From Variovorax sp. PAMC28562 (lineage in GTDB: Bacteria; Pseudomonadota; Gammaproteobacteria; Burkholderiales; Burkholderiaceae_C), in NCBI RefSeq assembly GCF_014303735.1, contig NZ_CP060296.1:1499501-1563500 (forward strand): a DNA stretch of 64,000 bases. The letters run 5' to 3'. Below are positions 28,263-37,141 of the stretch, one piece after another (positions within the stretch are counted from its first letter, which is position 1; each line of letters starts with the position of its first letter). The position numbers and the translations under genes are program-made. The notes below the pieces were generated by a model. The model was not told where the DNA came from, ran no database searches, and worked only from the letters and a program-made list of their open reading frames with translations.

Positions 28263-30479
28263 TCAGGACGCCCTTGCTGCAGAAGGCGCCGCCCGCCTCA
28301 GCCGCAGCGCATTGAAGATGACCGAGGCCGAACTCAGGCTCATCGCCAGCGCCGCGATCATCGGAGACAACAGCCATCCAGTGAACGGAAACAGAACACC
28401 CGCTGCCAGCGGCACGCCGAGCGCGTTGTAGACGAACGCGAAGCCCAGGTTCTGCTTCATGTTGGCAATGGTTTCGTCGGAGATGACGCGCGCTTGCGCG
28501 ATGCCACGCAAGTCGCCCTTCACCAGCGTCACTTGCGCACTGTTCATCGCCACATCGGTCCCGGTTCCCATGGCAACGCCGACGTCGGCCTTGGCCAGTG
28601 CCGGTGCGTCGTTGATGCCGTCGCCGGCCATCGCGACGATGCGGCCTTCGCGCTGCAGTCTGTCGACCAGCGCCAGCTTGTCGGCGGGTTTGACCTCACC
28701 ATGGACTTCGTCGATGCCCAGCCGGGCCGCAACCGCTTTGGCGGTGGTCAATCCGTCGCCGGTCGCCATGATCACGCGCAGGCCCGACGCCTTGAGTGCC
28801 GCCAGTGCTTCGACGGTCGTGGCCTTGATCGGGTCGGAAACGGCCAGCAAGCCTGCGGCCTTGCCGTCCACCGCGAGGAACATCACGCTGGCGCCTTCGA
28901 CGCGCAACGATTCGGCCTGCGCTGACAAACCATCGACTGCCACGCCCAACTGCGTCATCAACGCCGTGTTGCCGAGTGCCAGCTTCTTCCCGCCGACGCT
29001 GCCGCTCACGCCGATGCCGCTCGCCGATTCGAAGCTGTCTGCCTTCTCCAGGTCCAGCTTTTGCGCCTTCGCCGCACGCACGATGGCGTCGGCCAGCGGG
29101 TGTTCGCTGCCCTGGTCGAGACTCGCAGCGAGTCGCAACACGTCTTCTTCGGTGAAGCCGGGTGCCGCGACCGCTCGCTCGAACGTCGGCTTGCCTTCGG
29201 TCAGCGTGCCGGTCTTGTCGACGATCAGCGTGTCGACCTTGCGGAAGTTCTCTATCGCCGCGGCATCGCGGAACAACACGCCCTGCGTCGCGGCCTTGCC
29301 GGTCGCCACCATGATGGACATCGGCGTGGCCAACCCCAGCGCGCAGGGGCAGGCGATGATGAGCACAGCGACCGCGTTGATCAGGCCATAGACCCAGCTC
29401 GGCTCGGGTCCGACCAGGCCCCAGACGACGAAGGTCAGCAGCGCGATGCTGATGACCGTGACGACGAAATATCGGGCGACCCGATCCGCCATCCGCTGCA
29501 TCGGCGCCCTGGAGCGTTGTGCCTGCAGCACCATCTGCACGATGCTGGCCAGCACGGTCTGCGACCCGACGCGCTCGGAGCGCATCACGATCGCGCCGTT
29601 GGTGTTGAGCGTTGCGCCGATCAGCTTGTCGCCGGGCCGCTTTGTCACCGGCAGCGGTTCTCCTGTCAGCATCGATTCGTCTACCGCGCTCGACCCTTCG
29701 ATCACGATGCCGTCGACCGGTACCTTCTCGCCGGGCCGCACGCGCAGCGTGTCGCCGACGTGGACGTGAGCCAGCGGGATGTCTTCTTCAGCCCCCGCGG
29801 CATCGATGCGGCGCGCGGTCTTGGGCGCGAGGCCGAGCAGGGACTTGATGGCCGCCGAGGTCTGCGAGCGCGCCTTGAGTTCGAGTATCTGGCCGAGCAG
29901 GGTCAGGGAAATGATGACGGCAGCCGCTTCGAAGTAGACCGCGACGCGGCCCATCGACACGAAGGCCGCCGGAAACACGCCCGGCGCCACGGTGGCCACG
30001 ACGCTGTAGATGAAGGCCGCCGAAGTGCCGAGGCCGATGAGGGTCCACATGTTGGGACTGCGGTTGACGACGGACTGCACCGCGCGCACGAAGAACGGCC
30101 AGCCGGCCCACAGCACGATCGGCATGCTGAGTGCGAATTCGATCCAGCTTTGCGTGGCCATCTCGAACCACTGCAGGCGGTGGCCAGCCATGGCCAGCAC
30201 CGTCACGACGATGGTCAGCGGCAGCGTCCAGGTGAATCGACGGGTGAAGTCGACCAGCTCCGGGTTCTCGCCCTCGTCCAGCGTCGGGGTTTCGGGCTCC
30301 AGCGTCATGCCGCACTTGGGGCAGTTGCCCGGGTGGCCCTGGCGAATCTCCGGATGCATGGGGCAGGTGTAGATCGTGTCTGCGCCGACAACCGTCGGCT
30401 CTTGAACAGGCGTCGTGGCCTTGCTCGCCGCTTCACCGAAGTTGGCTTCGCCGATGTGCTCAAGTACTGGATCGTTCAT
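28263..30479 (-). CDS. Copper-type P1B ATPase with N-terminal heavy-metal-binding motif
   Basis: The 738-residue pump carries, in order, [12 protein letters not shown]...CPKCGM near residue 50, the CPC transport motif ([12 protein letters not shown]), DKTGTLTEG with the phosphorylated Asp, SEHPLADAI (the HP motif) and [10 protein letters not shown]. The last helices have [11 protein letters not shown] and [15 protein letters not shown], typical of Cu(I) pumps. It lacks a CxxC HMA domain; the Cys/His/Met motif replaces it. It exports Cu(I)/Ag(I) from the cytoplasm. The ATG at 30479 is set by GAGGAGAG at 30485-30492; a TTG 15 bases upstream is less likely. Confidence 0.94.
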   Translation of the reverse strand: MNDPVLEHIGEANFGEAASKATTPVQEPTVVGADTIYTCPMHPEIRQGHPGNCPKCGMTLEPETPTLDEGENPELVDFTRRFTWTLPLTIVVTVLAMAGHRLQWFEMATQSWIEFALSMPIVLWAGWPFFVRAVQSVVNRSPNMWTLIGLGTSAAFIYSVVATVAPGVFPAAFVSMGRVAVYFEAAAVIISLTLLGQILELKARSQTSAAIKSLLGLAPKTARRIDAAGAEEDIPLAHVHVGDTLRVRPGEKVPVDGIVIEGSSAVDESMLTGEPLPVTKRPGDKLIGATLNTNGAIVMRSERVGSQTVLASIVQMVLQAQRSRAPMQRMADRVARYFVVTVISIALLTFVVWGLVGPEPSWVYGLINAVAVLIIACPCALGLATPMSIMVATGKAATQGVLFRDAAAIENFRKVDTLIVDKTGTLTEGKPTFERAVAAPGFTEEDVLRLAASLDQGSEHPLADAIVRAAKAQKLDLEKADSFESASGIGVSGSVGGKKLALGNTALMTQLGVAVDGLSAQAESLRVEGASVMFLAVDGKAAGLLAVSDPIKATTVEALAALKASGLRVIMATGDGLTTAKAVAARLGIDEVHGEVKPADKLALVDRLQREGRIVAMAGDGINDAPALAKADVGVAMGTGTDVAMNSAQVTLVKGDLRGIAQARVISDETIANMKQNLGFAFVYNALGVPLAAGVLFPFTGWLLSPMIAALAMSLSSASVIFNALRLRRAAPSAARAS

Positions 30480-30551
30480 CTCTTCTCTCCTCAATGGATC
30501 GAGATGCGCAAAATCGCCACCCCGTACTTGGCCGCTACGCCGGAAGCAGGA

Positions 30552-30941
30552 TTACTTTTGCTTCGCCAGCCAGCGGTCGAACTCGGCGATTTCCTTTTTC
30601 TGCGCGGCGATGATCTTTTTAGACATGGCCTTCATTTCAGGCGACTTGCCGTGCGCCAGTTCCATCTGCGCCATCTCGACAGCCTGCTGATGGTGCATCT
30701 TCATCATCGTGGCGAAGTCCTTGTCGGTGTCGCCCGACATCTGCATCTTCTGCATCCCGTCCATGCCGGACATCATGGATTGCTTCATGTCGGCCGAGCC
30801 GGCACCTGCGTGCTGCATGTGGTCCTTCGACATCGGCGCTGCAGCAGGTGCTGGCTGGGCCTGCGCAACACCGACTGAAGTCAGCGCGAGCGCCGCAGAG
30901 AAACAAAGCGACGCAGTGAGTTTGTGGTGGGAATTTTTCAT
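30552..30941 (-). CDS. DUF305 secreted Met/His-rich protein
   Basis: The 129-residue protein has a signal peptide (LCFSAALALTSVGVAQA) and the DUF305 core, with MMKMHHQQAVEMAQMELAHGK and a helical end (IIAAQKKEIAEFDRWL). The region in between is Met- and His-rich (SKDHMQHAGAG, MKQSMMSGMDGMQKMQMSG). DUF305 proteins of copper clusters are thought to bind copper in the periplasm. The start at 30941 is fixed by the signal peptide. Confidence 0.88.
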   Translation of the reverse strand: MKNSHHKLTASLCFSAALALTSVGVAQAQPAPAAAPMSKDHMQHAGAGSADMKQSMMSGMDGMQKMQMSGDTDKDFATMMKMHHQQAVEMAQMELAHGKSPEMKAMSKKIIAAQKKEIAEFDRWLAKQK

Positions 30942-31033
30942 AACGTTGTCCTTGGTGGGTCGATTGAATTTCAGTGCGCCGTTGCGCGGTATGTAGCGAC
31001 GCAGCTTTGCAGGCTTTAGCACCGAGCGAGATT

Positions 31034-31384
31034 TCAGCGAGCCGCTTCGATCTTGGTGACGGTGATCTTTCCGTCGATTTTTTCCGCGAGGAAGCGGACC
31101 TTCTCGCCGGACTGCACCTGGTCCAGCACGGCTTCGTCCTTGACGCTGAAAACCATCGTCATGCCCGGCATGTCGAGGTTCTTGAGTGGACCGTGCTTGA
31201 TGGTCAGCTTCTTGCCATCCTTGTCGACCTTGCGGATTTCGCCCTCGGACAGTTCGGACGTTGCAGCGGCAACGGACGTTCCTTGCACTGTGGTTTGAGA
31301 GGACGGGGCCGATTGGGCAGCAGCCATGCCGGAAAAAAGCATCGCGGCCGCAGAAGCGACGAGTGCGAGACGAATGTTTTTCAT
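31034..31384 (-). CDS. cusF: CusF-like periplasmic copper chaperone with Trp-to-Met change
   Basis: The 116-residue protein has a signal peptide (about 1-23) and a CusF OB fold. E. coli CusF binds Cu(I)/Ag(I) with His36, Met47 and Met49 capped by Trp44. Here the same spacing gives His64, Met72 (at the Trp position), Met75 and Met77, in the segment KHGPLKNLDMPGMTM. The metal would therefore be held by His and three Met, without the Trp cation-pi contact. The start at 31384 is set by the signal peptide. Confidence 0.9.
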   Translation of the reverse strand: MKNIRLALVASAAAMLFSGMAAAQSAPSSQTTVQGTSVAAATSELSEGEIRKVDKDGKKLTIKHGPLKNLDMPGMTMVFSVKDEAVLDQVQSGEKVRFLAEKIDGKITVTKIEAAR

Positions 31385-31462
31385 TTTGAGTTCCTTGAGC
31401 ATCAATTGATTGTTGGGATGAGAGGGTCCGCAGCAGCAGGACAACAGACCCGGACGTTGTGC

Positions 31463-31969
31463 TTACTTGCTGACAGTTTTGCCGGTGGCGTTGGAGACGG
31501 TTACGGCGCCCTTCATGCCAGCGTCGTAGTGACCCGGCTGCAGGCAAGCGAAGTCGACCTCTCCGGCCTTGGTGAACTGCCAGACTATTTCGCCGCTCTT
31601 GCCGGGTGCCAACGTGATCATGTTCGCGTCAGCGTGTTCCATCTCGGGGTTCTTCTTCATCACCTCGGAATGCTCCCTGAGCTCCTTCTCCGTGCCGAGC
31701 ACGAGCTCGTGCTTGATCTGGCCGGAATTCCTGATGACAAAGCGCACGGTCTCCCCTTGCTTGACGCTGATGTCGGCCGGTGTGAAGCGCATGTTGTCGG
31801 CCATGTCGACGTTGATCGTGCGTGTCGACTTGGTAGCCACCCCGGGCTTACCGATCGCGTCGTCGGCATCGTGACTGTGACCTCCGGTGTGGTTACCCGA
31901 AGCTGAAGCGCCGGCTGCGGCCAGAGCGAGCGTTGCTGCGAAAGCGGTGTCGCGGAAGGTGTGTTTCAT
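31463..31969 (-). CDS. Secreted cupredoxin-family copper protein
   Basis: The 168-residue protein has a signal peptide, a short His-rich stretch (GNHTGGHSHD) and a plastocyanin-like domain. The type-1 copper ligands are visible as His in IKHELVLG and Cys, His and Met in FACLQPGHYDAGM. The internal Met/His run (MKKNPEMEHADANM) is common in copper-resistance cupredoxins. It probably binds or shuttles copper in the periplasm, near the multicopper oxidase encoded just upstream. Confidence 0.9.
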   Translation of the reverse strand: MKHTFRDTAFAATLALAAAGASASGNHTGGHSHDADDAIGKPGVATKSTRTINVDMADNMRFTPADISVKQGETVRFVIRNSGQIKHELVLGTEKELREHSEVMKKNPEMEHADANMITLAPGKSGEIVWQFTKAGEVDFACLQPGHYDAGMKGAVTVSNATGKTVSK

Positions 31970-32014
31970 GGTTTTCCTTTGAGAGGTTGGAAGGTCTGAG
32001 GGAAGTGAAAAAAG

Positions 32015-33430
32015 TCAGTGGCCAGAATGGCCGCCAGCGGGCTTCCGGATCTGGACTTCGATGTTCTTGGCAGGCATGTTTTGCGCCGGCATCGCGGCCG
32101 CGCCGGCGCCGCGCTGGCGCGGCGTCTCCGGCGGTGGCCCATCCAGTTCGTAGGCGACGGTGCCCTTGGGATGTTTGAACCAGCCGGGGTTGGCGTAGTC
32201 GCCAGCCTTCTGGTTTTTGCGCACCTTGACCACGCTGAACATGCCGCCCATCTCGACCGAGCCGAACGGGCCTTCGCCGGTCATCATTCGCGCGGTGTTG
32301 TCCGGGATCGGCATCTCCATCTCTGCCATGTCGGCCATGCCGCGCTCGCCCATGACCATGTAGTCGGGGATCAGGTTCGAGATCTGTTTGGCAACGTCCT
32401 TGTGGTCCAGTCCGATCATCGTGGGCACCTCGTGGCCCATCGCGTTCATCGTGTGATGGCTCTTGTGGCAGTGAAAGGCCCAGTCGCCTTCTTCGTTGGC
32501 GAGGAACTCGAACTGGCGCATCTGGCCGACGGCCACGTCCGTCGTCACCTCGGGCCAGCGCGCACTCTTCGGTGTCGGGCCGCCATCGGTTCCGGTGACT
32601 TCGAACTCATGGCCATGCAGGTGCATCGGGTGGTTCGTCATCGTCAGATTGCCGACGCGGATGCGCACCTTGTCGTTGAGCCGGACGTTGAGCGAATCGA
32701 TGCCCGGGAAGATCCGGCTGTTCCAGGACCACAGATTGAAGTCCAGCATCGTCATGATCTTTGGCGTCGCGCTGCCCGGCTCGACGTCGTACGCGTTGAG
32801 CAGGAACACGAAGTCGCGGTCGACCTTCTCGATCAGCGGATGCTCGGCCTTGGGGTGCGTCACCCAGAAGCCCATCATTCCCATCGCCATCTGCGTCATT
32901 TCGTCCGCATGCGGGTGGTACATGAAGGTGCCGGGGCGGCGCGCCACGAATTCGTAGACGAAGGTCTTGCCCGGGCGGATCGGCGGTTGGGTCAACCCCG
33001 CGACACCGTCCATGCCGTTGGGCAAGCGTTGCCCATGCCAGTGCACGCTGGTGTGCTCGGGCAGCTTGTTGGTCACGAAGATCCGCACCCGGTCGCCTTC
33101 CACCACTTCGATGGTCGGTCCAGGCGACTGGCCGTTATAGCCCCAGAGATTGGCCTTGAATCCGGGGGCCATCTCGCGCATCACAGGCTCGGCCACGAGG
33201 TGGAACTCCTTGACGCCGTTGTTCATGCGCCAGGGCAATGTCCAGCCGTTGAGCGTGACCACGGGGTTGTAGGGGCGTCCGGTCGTTGGCATCAGCGGTG
33301 CCATGGTGTCGGGTGTGGTTTGGAACACGGGCTCGGGAAGAGCGGCCATCGCCACCTTGCTCACGCCTGCCGCTGCAAGGGCGCCCGTGATGGCACTCGC
33401 ACCGCTCAAGAAATTGCGTCTGTTTGTCAT
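32015..33430 (-). CDS. Periplasmic multicopper oxidase, twin-arginine exported
   Basis: The 471-residue protein begins with a twin-arginine signal (TNRRNFLSG). It has all four copper-binding blocks: HWHG, HPHADE, HPMHLHGH and HCHKSHHTMNAM. The last fits HCH-x3-H-x4-M, giving type-1 ligands with an axial Met. It should oxidise Cu(I) to the less toxic Cu(II) in the periplasm, in the manner of CopA/CueO-type oxidases. The C-terminal part is Met-rich (MADMAEMEMP, MPAQNMPAKN). The ATG at 33430 is chosen because the Tat motif follows at once. Confidence 0.94.
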   Translation of the reverse strand: MTNRRNFLSGASAITGALAAAGVSKVAMAALPEPVFQTTPDTMAPLMPTTGRPYNPVVTLNGWTLPWRMNNGVKEFHLVAEPVMREMAPGFKANLWGYNGQSPGPTIEVVEGDRVRIFVTNKLPEHTSVHWHGQRLPNGMDGVAGLTQPPIRPGKTFVYEFVARRPGTFMYHPHADEMTQMAMGMMGFWVTHPKAEHPLIEKVDRDFVFLLNAYDVEPGSATPKIMTMLDFNLWSWNSRIFPGIDSLNVRLNDKVRIRVGNLTMTNHPMHLHGHEFEVTGTDGGPTPKSARWPEVTTDVAVGQMRQFEFLANEEGDWAFHCHKSHHTMNAMGHEVPTMIGLDHKDVAKQISNLIPDYMVMGERGMADMAEMEMPIPDNTARMMTGEGPFGSVEMGGMFSVVKVRKNQKAGDYANPGWFKHPKGTVAYELDGPPPETPRQRGAGAAAMPAQNMPAKNIEVQIRKPAGGHSGH

Positions 33431-33465
33431 GTCGGTCAATTCGGTTAGAGAGCGAAGCAGTGCGC

Positions 33466-34893
33466 TCAATGAGCAGCGCCGCCAGCGGATGCGCCTTCGC
33501 CACTCGCACTGGCCATCGAGGCGCCCATGGAGGTCGGCTTGCCGATCACCGAAGCCGCGAGCGCGGCATCGGCCAACCAGAACTGCTGCTGGGCGTTGAT
33601 CGCGTTGGTCACGCTGGAGATCTGGTCGCGTGCTTCGGCAAGCAGCTCGAAGACGCCGATCAGCATGCCGTTGTAGCGAAGCACGTTTTCATCCGCCATC
33701 GCCTGACGCAACGGCACGACTTCGTCTCGGTAGTGCCGCGCGATGTCGTAAGCCGTGCGGTAGGCCGAGTACCCCTCGCGCAATTGCGAAGAGGCGCCGC
33801 GCACAGTGGCGTCGTAGCGGTTGGCCGCAGCCAGCGACTGCGCGTTCAATGCGTCGCGTTGAGCTGAACCCCAGTCGAAGAGCGGCAGCCGGATGTCGAT
33901 CTCGAAGCCGCGCCGCGTGCTCTTGGTGCCTTGCGCGTTGTCGAAGACCGTGTCTCGGCGGCCACCCACTTCCACGTCGATGAAGGTCGACAGCAGGTTG
34001 AGGCCTTGCGATCGTCCCGCCACGTCCAGCTGGGCGCGGGCAAGCTGGACATCGAGGCGTTGCTCGGTGGCGGTGGCCGCGACTTCCTTCGCCTCGCGCG
34101 GCGTCTTGGGCAGATCGGGAAGACGTTCGGGCAAGGTCAACTTGGCGGCTTGCTCGTCGGTCAAACCCAGGATGCGAACCAGCTCCTCGCGCGCAGCGGT
34201 GGTGGCGTGCTGCGCCAGGGCGAGTTGGGTCGTCGCGTCTGCGTATAACACTTGTTGGCGTGCACGCTGGAGCTTGCTGAAGTTCCCAATGAGCTGCATC
34301 CGGCGCGCGAGTTCGGCGCTGGCCTGGGCCGCCTTGTTGACCTGCTCGGCGTACTGCAGCGACTGCTGGGCAGCCACCGCGCGGACCCAGGCCTGCCTGA
34401 CCTGTGTGACCTGGTCGACAACGGCCCCGGTCAACTGCACCTTGGCCTGGTTGGCCTGACCCTTCGAAATCGACAGACGCTGCGGCAGCAGGATGAGGTC
34501 CACCAGGCCGAAGGACAACAGCCGTCCGAGCTCGAGTTCGCTGTTCAGGCGCATGCGCTCGAACGTGAAAATCGGGTTGGGCAGCCGGCTGGTCTGGTTG
34601 GCCGCAGCAATGTCGCCCCAGCTCTGGGCAATCAGGGCCTGGACCGACGGACTGTTGGCCAGTGCGAGCTGCACCGCGTCGCTTTGCGACAGCGGCTTGG
34701 CGAGCAATTCCTGAGACAACGCCGCGCGGCGATCCCGCTGCTCCTGGGTCCGGCTGAGCTCGAGCTTGCCGCCGGTGAATTGGTGCGTGTTGGCGTTCGT
34801 GTCGTTCAGGGCGTCGTCGATACCGACCGAGGCGCAGCCGGCCAGGAAAGCGGCCGCGAGGGCGATGGCCGTCAAACGCAAGGCGCGCTTCAT
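33466..34893 (-). CDS. TolC-family outer-membrane lipoprotein of the copper cluster
   Basis: The 475-residue protein has a lipoprotein signal (AAAFLAGC) and the outer-membrane-factor helical repeats (SQSDAVQLALANSPSVQALIAQSWGDIAAANQ, then a second copy near residue 300). It is a second TolC-like gene within the copper block, 10 kb from cusC, and precedes the multicopper oxidase. It may form an export channel for another pump or have a CopB-like role; which one is not clear from sequence. Its start overlaps the upstream stop by 4 bases. Confidence 0.9.
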   Translation of the reverse strand: MKRALRLTAIALAAAFLAGCASVGIDDALNDTNANTHQFTGGKLELSRTQEQRDRRAALSQELLAKPLSQSDAVQLALANSPSVQALIAQSWGDIAAANQTSRLPNPIFTFERMRLNSELELGRLLSFGLVDLILLPQRLSISKGQANQAKVQLTGAVVDQVTQVRQAWVRAVAAQQSLQYAEQVNKAAQASAELARRMQLIGNFSKLQRARQQVLYADATTQLALAQHATTAAREELVRILGLTDEQAAKLTLPERLPDLPKTPREAKEVAATATEQRLDVQLARAQLDVAGRSQGLNLLSTFIDVEVGGRRDTVFDNAQGTKSTRRGFEIDIRLPLFDWGSAQRDALNAQSLAAANRYDATVRGASSQLREGYSAYRTAYDIARHYRDEVVPLRQAMADENVLRYNGMLIGVFELLAEARDQISSVTNAINAQQQFWLADAALAASVIGKPTSMGASMASASGEGASAGGAAH

Positions 34894-35300
34894 GGCTTGT
34901 CCTTCTTCGCGGGCGCACCCGACATGCCGGGCATGCCTGGCATGGCCATCGAATGGCTTGGCGGCGAAGCGGGTAACGCGGCGCCGCTCTTGGGCGATTC
35001 GGCCCCGGTGTTGCCCGAGCCAGACGCTTCTTTGGCATAGGCCTGCCAGCCGCCGCGGCGGTAGACCGTCTCGTTGGCCTCTTTCCAGGGAATGGGCTTT
35101 TCGTCAGCGAAAGGCTGATAACCCTCGAGCGCGGACTTGTAGGTCAGGACGGGCGGCGTCGAGGTTGTCGGCGTTGTGGAGCCGGCAGGCGAAGGCTGAG
35201 CCACAGCGCGGACGGCGGTGAAAGTTGTCGAAGCTGCCATGGCAGCCGCGGCGAGAAAACGGAATGCTGCCAGCCGACCGGCCGACGATGAATGGAACAT
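34890..35300 (-). CDS. Secreted Met-rich protein of the copper cluster
   Basis: The 136-residue protein has a signal peptide (about 1-35). A conserved-looking core follows (SALEGYQPFADEKPIPWKEANETVYRRGGW), then a flexible Ser/Gly/Ala tail ending in Met pairs (SMAMPGMPGMSG). I do not recognise a named family. The Met pattern fits Cu(I)/Ag(I) binding in the periplasm. A 4-base overlap with the downstream TolC gene suggests that the two products work together. Confidence 0.8.
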   Translation of the reverse strand: MFHSSSAGRLAAFRFLAAAAMAASTTFTAVRAVAQPSPAGSTTPTTSTPPVLTYKSALEGYQPFADEKPIPWKEANETVYRRGGWQAYAKEASGSGNTGAESPKSGAALPASPPSHSMAMPGMPGMSGAPAKKDKP

Positions 35301-35337
35301 GGCGTCCTCGCAAGTTCATGAACGGAGTGCGTCAGTG

Positions 35338-35354
35338 GTGCCCGAAAAGGGCAC
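35338..35354 (-). other. Intercistronic stem-loop in the copper operon
   Basis: GTGCCC and GGGCAC flank a GAAAA loop between the first two copper genes. No T-run follows on the minus strand, so it is more likely an mRNA stabiliser or processing site than a terminator. Confidence 0.4.
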
Positions 35355-35417
35355 GACGCAGGCGATGCATGAGCGTTCGCAGATTCCGTGACGGGACGCC
35401 ACGGCCAGGCGAACGCG

Positions 35418-35834
35418 TTAGGCGCGAGGAGGTTTGTCGAGGACGCGGAGAGTCAATGACGCCACCGCAGAAAACGGTTCTGCCATTGCCGCAGGTGGCA
35501 AGGCGGGCGCGATCGCGACGGGCGTGGTGCCAACGAGTGCGACCGAGTGGCAGGCCCCGCAGGTGCCGCACTTGTGGGCCGAATCGGCGTCACTGGAAGC
35601 CTGATCGTGATGATGCGGCGTGCTCTCGACATCCGACGCCGAATCCACATGTCGACTGTCGTGCGCGTGCGACTGCGGTTTAACGTGTTCGTGCGGTACG
35701 ACAGGCTCCAAAACTGTTTCTGCCATCGCCGGTACTTCACCCGCTGCGCAGAATTGCATGGTCGCAGCCGCATAGCCTTGAAAGGGCACTGCGAGCATCA
35801 CAGCCCAGAGCAGAAGTTTTCGAACAAACGACAT
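35418..35834 (-). CDS. First gene of the copper operon: secreted His/Cys-rich protein (DUF2946-like)
   Basis: The 138-residue protein has a signal peptide (VRKLLLWAVMLAVPFQGYA), a His-rich middle (VPHEHVKPQSHAHDSRH, STPHHHDQAS) and a Cys cluster CGTCGACHS. A hydrophobic segment follows. The layout resembles DUF2946-type proteins that accompany copper genes. The start at 35834 is only about 1-3 bases from the predicted transcription start of the MerR-type promoter, so the mRNA would be leaderless. An alternative in-frame start lies 12 codons further in but would lose the signal peptide. Confidence 0.8.
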   Translation of the reverse strand: MSFVRKLLLWAVMLAVPFQGYAAATMQFCAAGEVPAMAETVLEPVVPHEHVKPQSHAHDSRHVDSASDVESTPHHHDQASSDADSAHKCGTCGACHSVALVGTTPVAIAPALPPAAMAEPFSAVASLTLRVLDKPPRA

Positions 35835-35841
35835 TCTCTGA

Positions 35842-35872
35842 AGTATGAACGTTGACACTGTGACAAGGTCAA
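35842..35872 (-). promoter_or_regulatory. MerR/CueR-type promoter of the copper operon
   Basis: On the minus strand: -35 TTGACC (35867-35872), a 19-base spacer, -10 CATACT (35842-35847). The over-long 19-base spacer, with a dyad across it (TTGAC...GTCAA), is the signature of promoters activated by MerR-family regulators such as CueR. No merR-type gene is in the window, so the activator must be encoded elsewhere. Confidence 0.82.
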
Positions 35873-35914
35873 GCGATTTTTGAGTCGAAGTTAGATCGCA
35901 TGAGCCACGGAGCG

Positions 35915-36090
35915 TCAGTGCTCGTGCCGATGGTGCGCGTCCGGCACGTGCGCGTGCTTGTACGGAAGCGGTGTATGCACGTGCCCATGGGGCTGTGCGA
36001 GCCTCTTTCAAAATCGTCGTGCACGTGATCGTGATGCCCGTGCAGGCACCGAACGACGCGTATCCAATCTTCAAGAAAGAAGACGGGACG
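35915..36090 (-). pseudogene. Frameshifted remnant of a His-rich protein gene
   Basis: Two adjoining minus-strand frames read like one His-rich protein split by a frameshift. The upstream frame gives LEDWIRVV, then CLHGHHDHVHDD. The downstream frame, after a switch near 35996-36003, gives PHGHVHTPLPYKHAHVPD and ends HHRHEH-stop at 35915-35917. No clear start codon or signal is left. The rest of 35873-36148 holds only the copper promoter side and a small inverted repeat (36097-36110). It is probably a decayed metal-binding gene at the outer edge of the copper block. Confidence 0.55.
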
Positions 36091-36148
36091 TCGCAGGGGC
36101 GCTTGCGCCCGCGGAGTAAATGCGCTTTGCGAATTGAAGGTGTTGGGG

Positions 36149-37141
36149 CTATCGATATGGCCCCGTATTCTTGCCGGACGTCTTGCTGCCTATCATTGCG
36201 TGTAGCAAGGCGAGCAAGGTCGCTTGCTCAAGGGCGGGTTCAAACAGAGGGGCGCGCAACGCGCACTGCGCAGCAAGACGATCGAGCATTGCCGGCTCGT
36301 CGCGACAGCGTTGCAGCAATGCGGCAAGGGCCGCGGAGTCGCCCAGTTCGAAATAGCCACCGTAATCCTCCCCCAACATTCCGATGTTTCCCGCGATCCG
36401 GCTGGCGAGCACCGGCGTTCCGCTGCACACCGCCTCCATCACCACGTGGGCGCCGCCTTCGATCACGCTCGGATGCACCAGTACGTGGGCTGCCTGGATG
36501 CGGCGGCGTGCGTCGGCATGCGGCAGGGGTCCAAGCCAACGGTAGGCTGGACATGCTCGCTGCGCCGATTTCGCTTCGATACTCCACGCCGGGTCCAGCG
36601 CGGCGCCGATGTGGTCCAGCAGGATGTCCGGACGATCAAGGAGTCGACGAGCTGCGCCGAAGTACGTCTGTGGCGCCTTCTCCGCGCGCAAGTGACCCAC
36701 CATCAGCGCACGCAAATGCCGATGCGGCTTGCGAAGCGGTGCCAGTGAGCGGGTCGACTGGAAGCAGGCAGTGGCTTTGTCGCGGTACAGCACCGGCAGG
36801 TCGTCGACTGCGCGTTCGTGCAGCACCACCAGCCGGTCGGCCAGCGCCAGTGAGCGCTGTGCGCTCGCATCGAACTGGATGTCCCGGTACAGGTCCGTGC
36901 CCGTCAGAACCACTGCCAGAGGCTGGTGCGGTTGGGTGCCGCACCAGCGCTCGATCGACGCCGCCGAACGTCGCGCATGCAGCGCAACCATGACGTCGGC
37001 CGGCGTGCCGTCCCAGTGATCGACCAGCGCAATTCGATAATGTTCGCGCAACATCTTTGACCATCGCAAAGCTGTTTGCCAGTTGCCGTTGTTGGAACTG
37101 GCCAGCGCGGGTGTCACGATGCAAAGCGAAGGGCGAGCCAT
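36149..37141 (-). CDS. senB: Selenosugar synthase SenB (selenoneine biosynthesis glycosyltransferase)
   Basis: The 330-residue GT-B glycosyltransferase begins ARPSLCIVTPALASSNNGNWQTALRW. Family hallmarks include VALHARRSAASIERW, VVLTGTDLYRDI, AQRSLALADRLVVLHERA and the donor-site segment HPSVIEGGAHVVMEAV. In the described selenoneine pathway SenB joins selenophosphate to a UDP-sugar to form a selenosugar. Its pathway partner senA is divergent, and the two start codons overlap. No Shine-Dalgarno precedes this start; TATAAC at 37149-37154 lies 7 bases upstream, so a leaderless mRNA is possible. A longer upstream frame would run through senA and is rejected. Confidence 0.9.
   Translation of the reverse strand: MARPSLCIVTPALASSNNGNWQTALRWSKMLREHYRIALVDHWDGTPADVMVALHARRSAASIERWCGTQPHQPLAVVLTGTDLYRDIQFDASAQRSLALADRLVVLHERAVDDLPVLYRDKATACFQSTRSLAPLRKPHRHLRALMVGHLRAEKAPQTYFGAARRLLDRPDILLDHIGAALDPAWSIEAKSAQRACPAYRWLGPLPHADARRRIQAAHVLVHPSVIEGGAHVVMEAVCSGTPVLASRIAGNIGMLGEDYGGYFELGDSAALAALLQRCRDEPAMLDRLAAQCALRAPLFEPALEQATLLALLHAMIGSKTSGKNTGPYR

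Noticed and set aside
29061..30878. 605-codon open frame on the plus strand opposite the copper ATPase
   Set aside because: Shadow of the ATPase gene with no recognisable motif.
32018..33448. 476-codon open frame opposite the multicopper oxidase
   Set aside because: Shadow frame; the minus-strand oxidase has all four copper-binding blocks and a Tat signal.
35380..36095. Short matches (GACGGGAC) to the tRNA-Arg 3' end as a possible second attachment site of the copper island
   Set aside because: Only 8 bases match at two places (near 35393 and 36083), which is too short to separate from chance, and no integrase gene is present.
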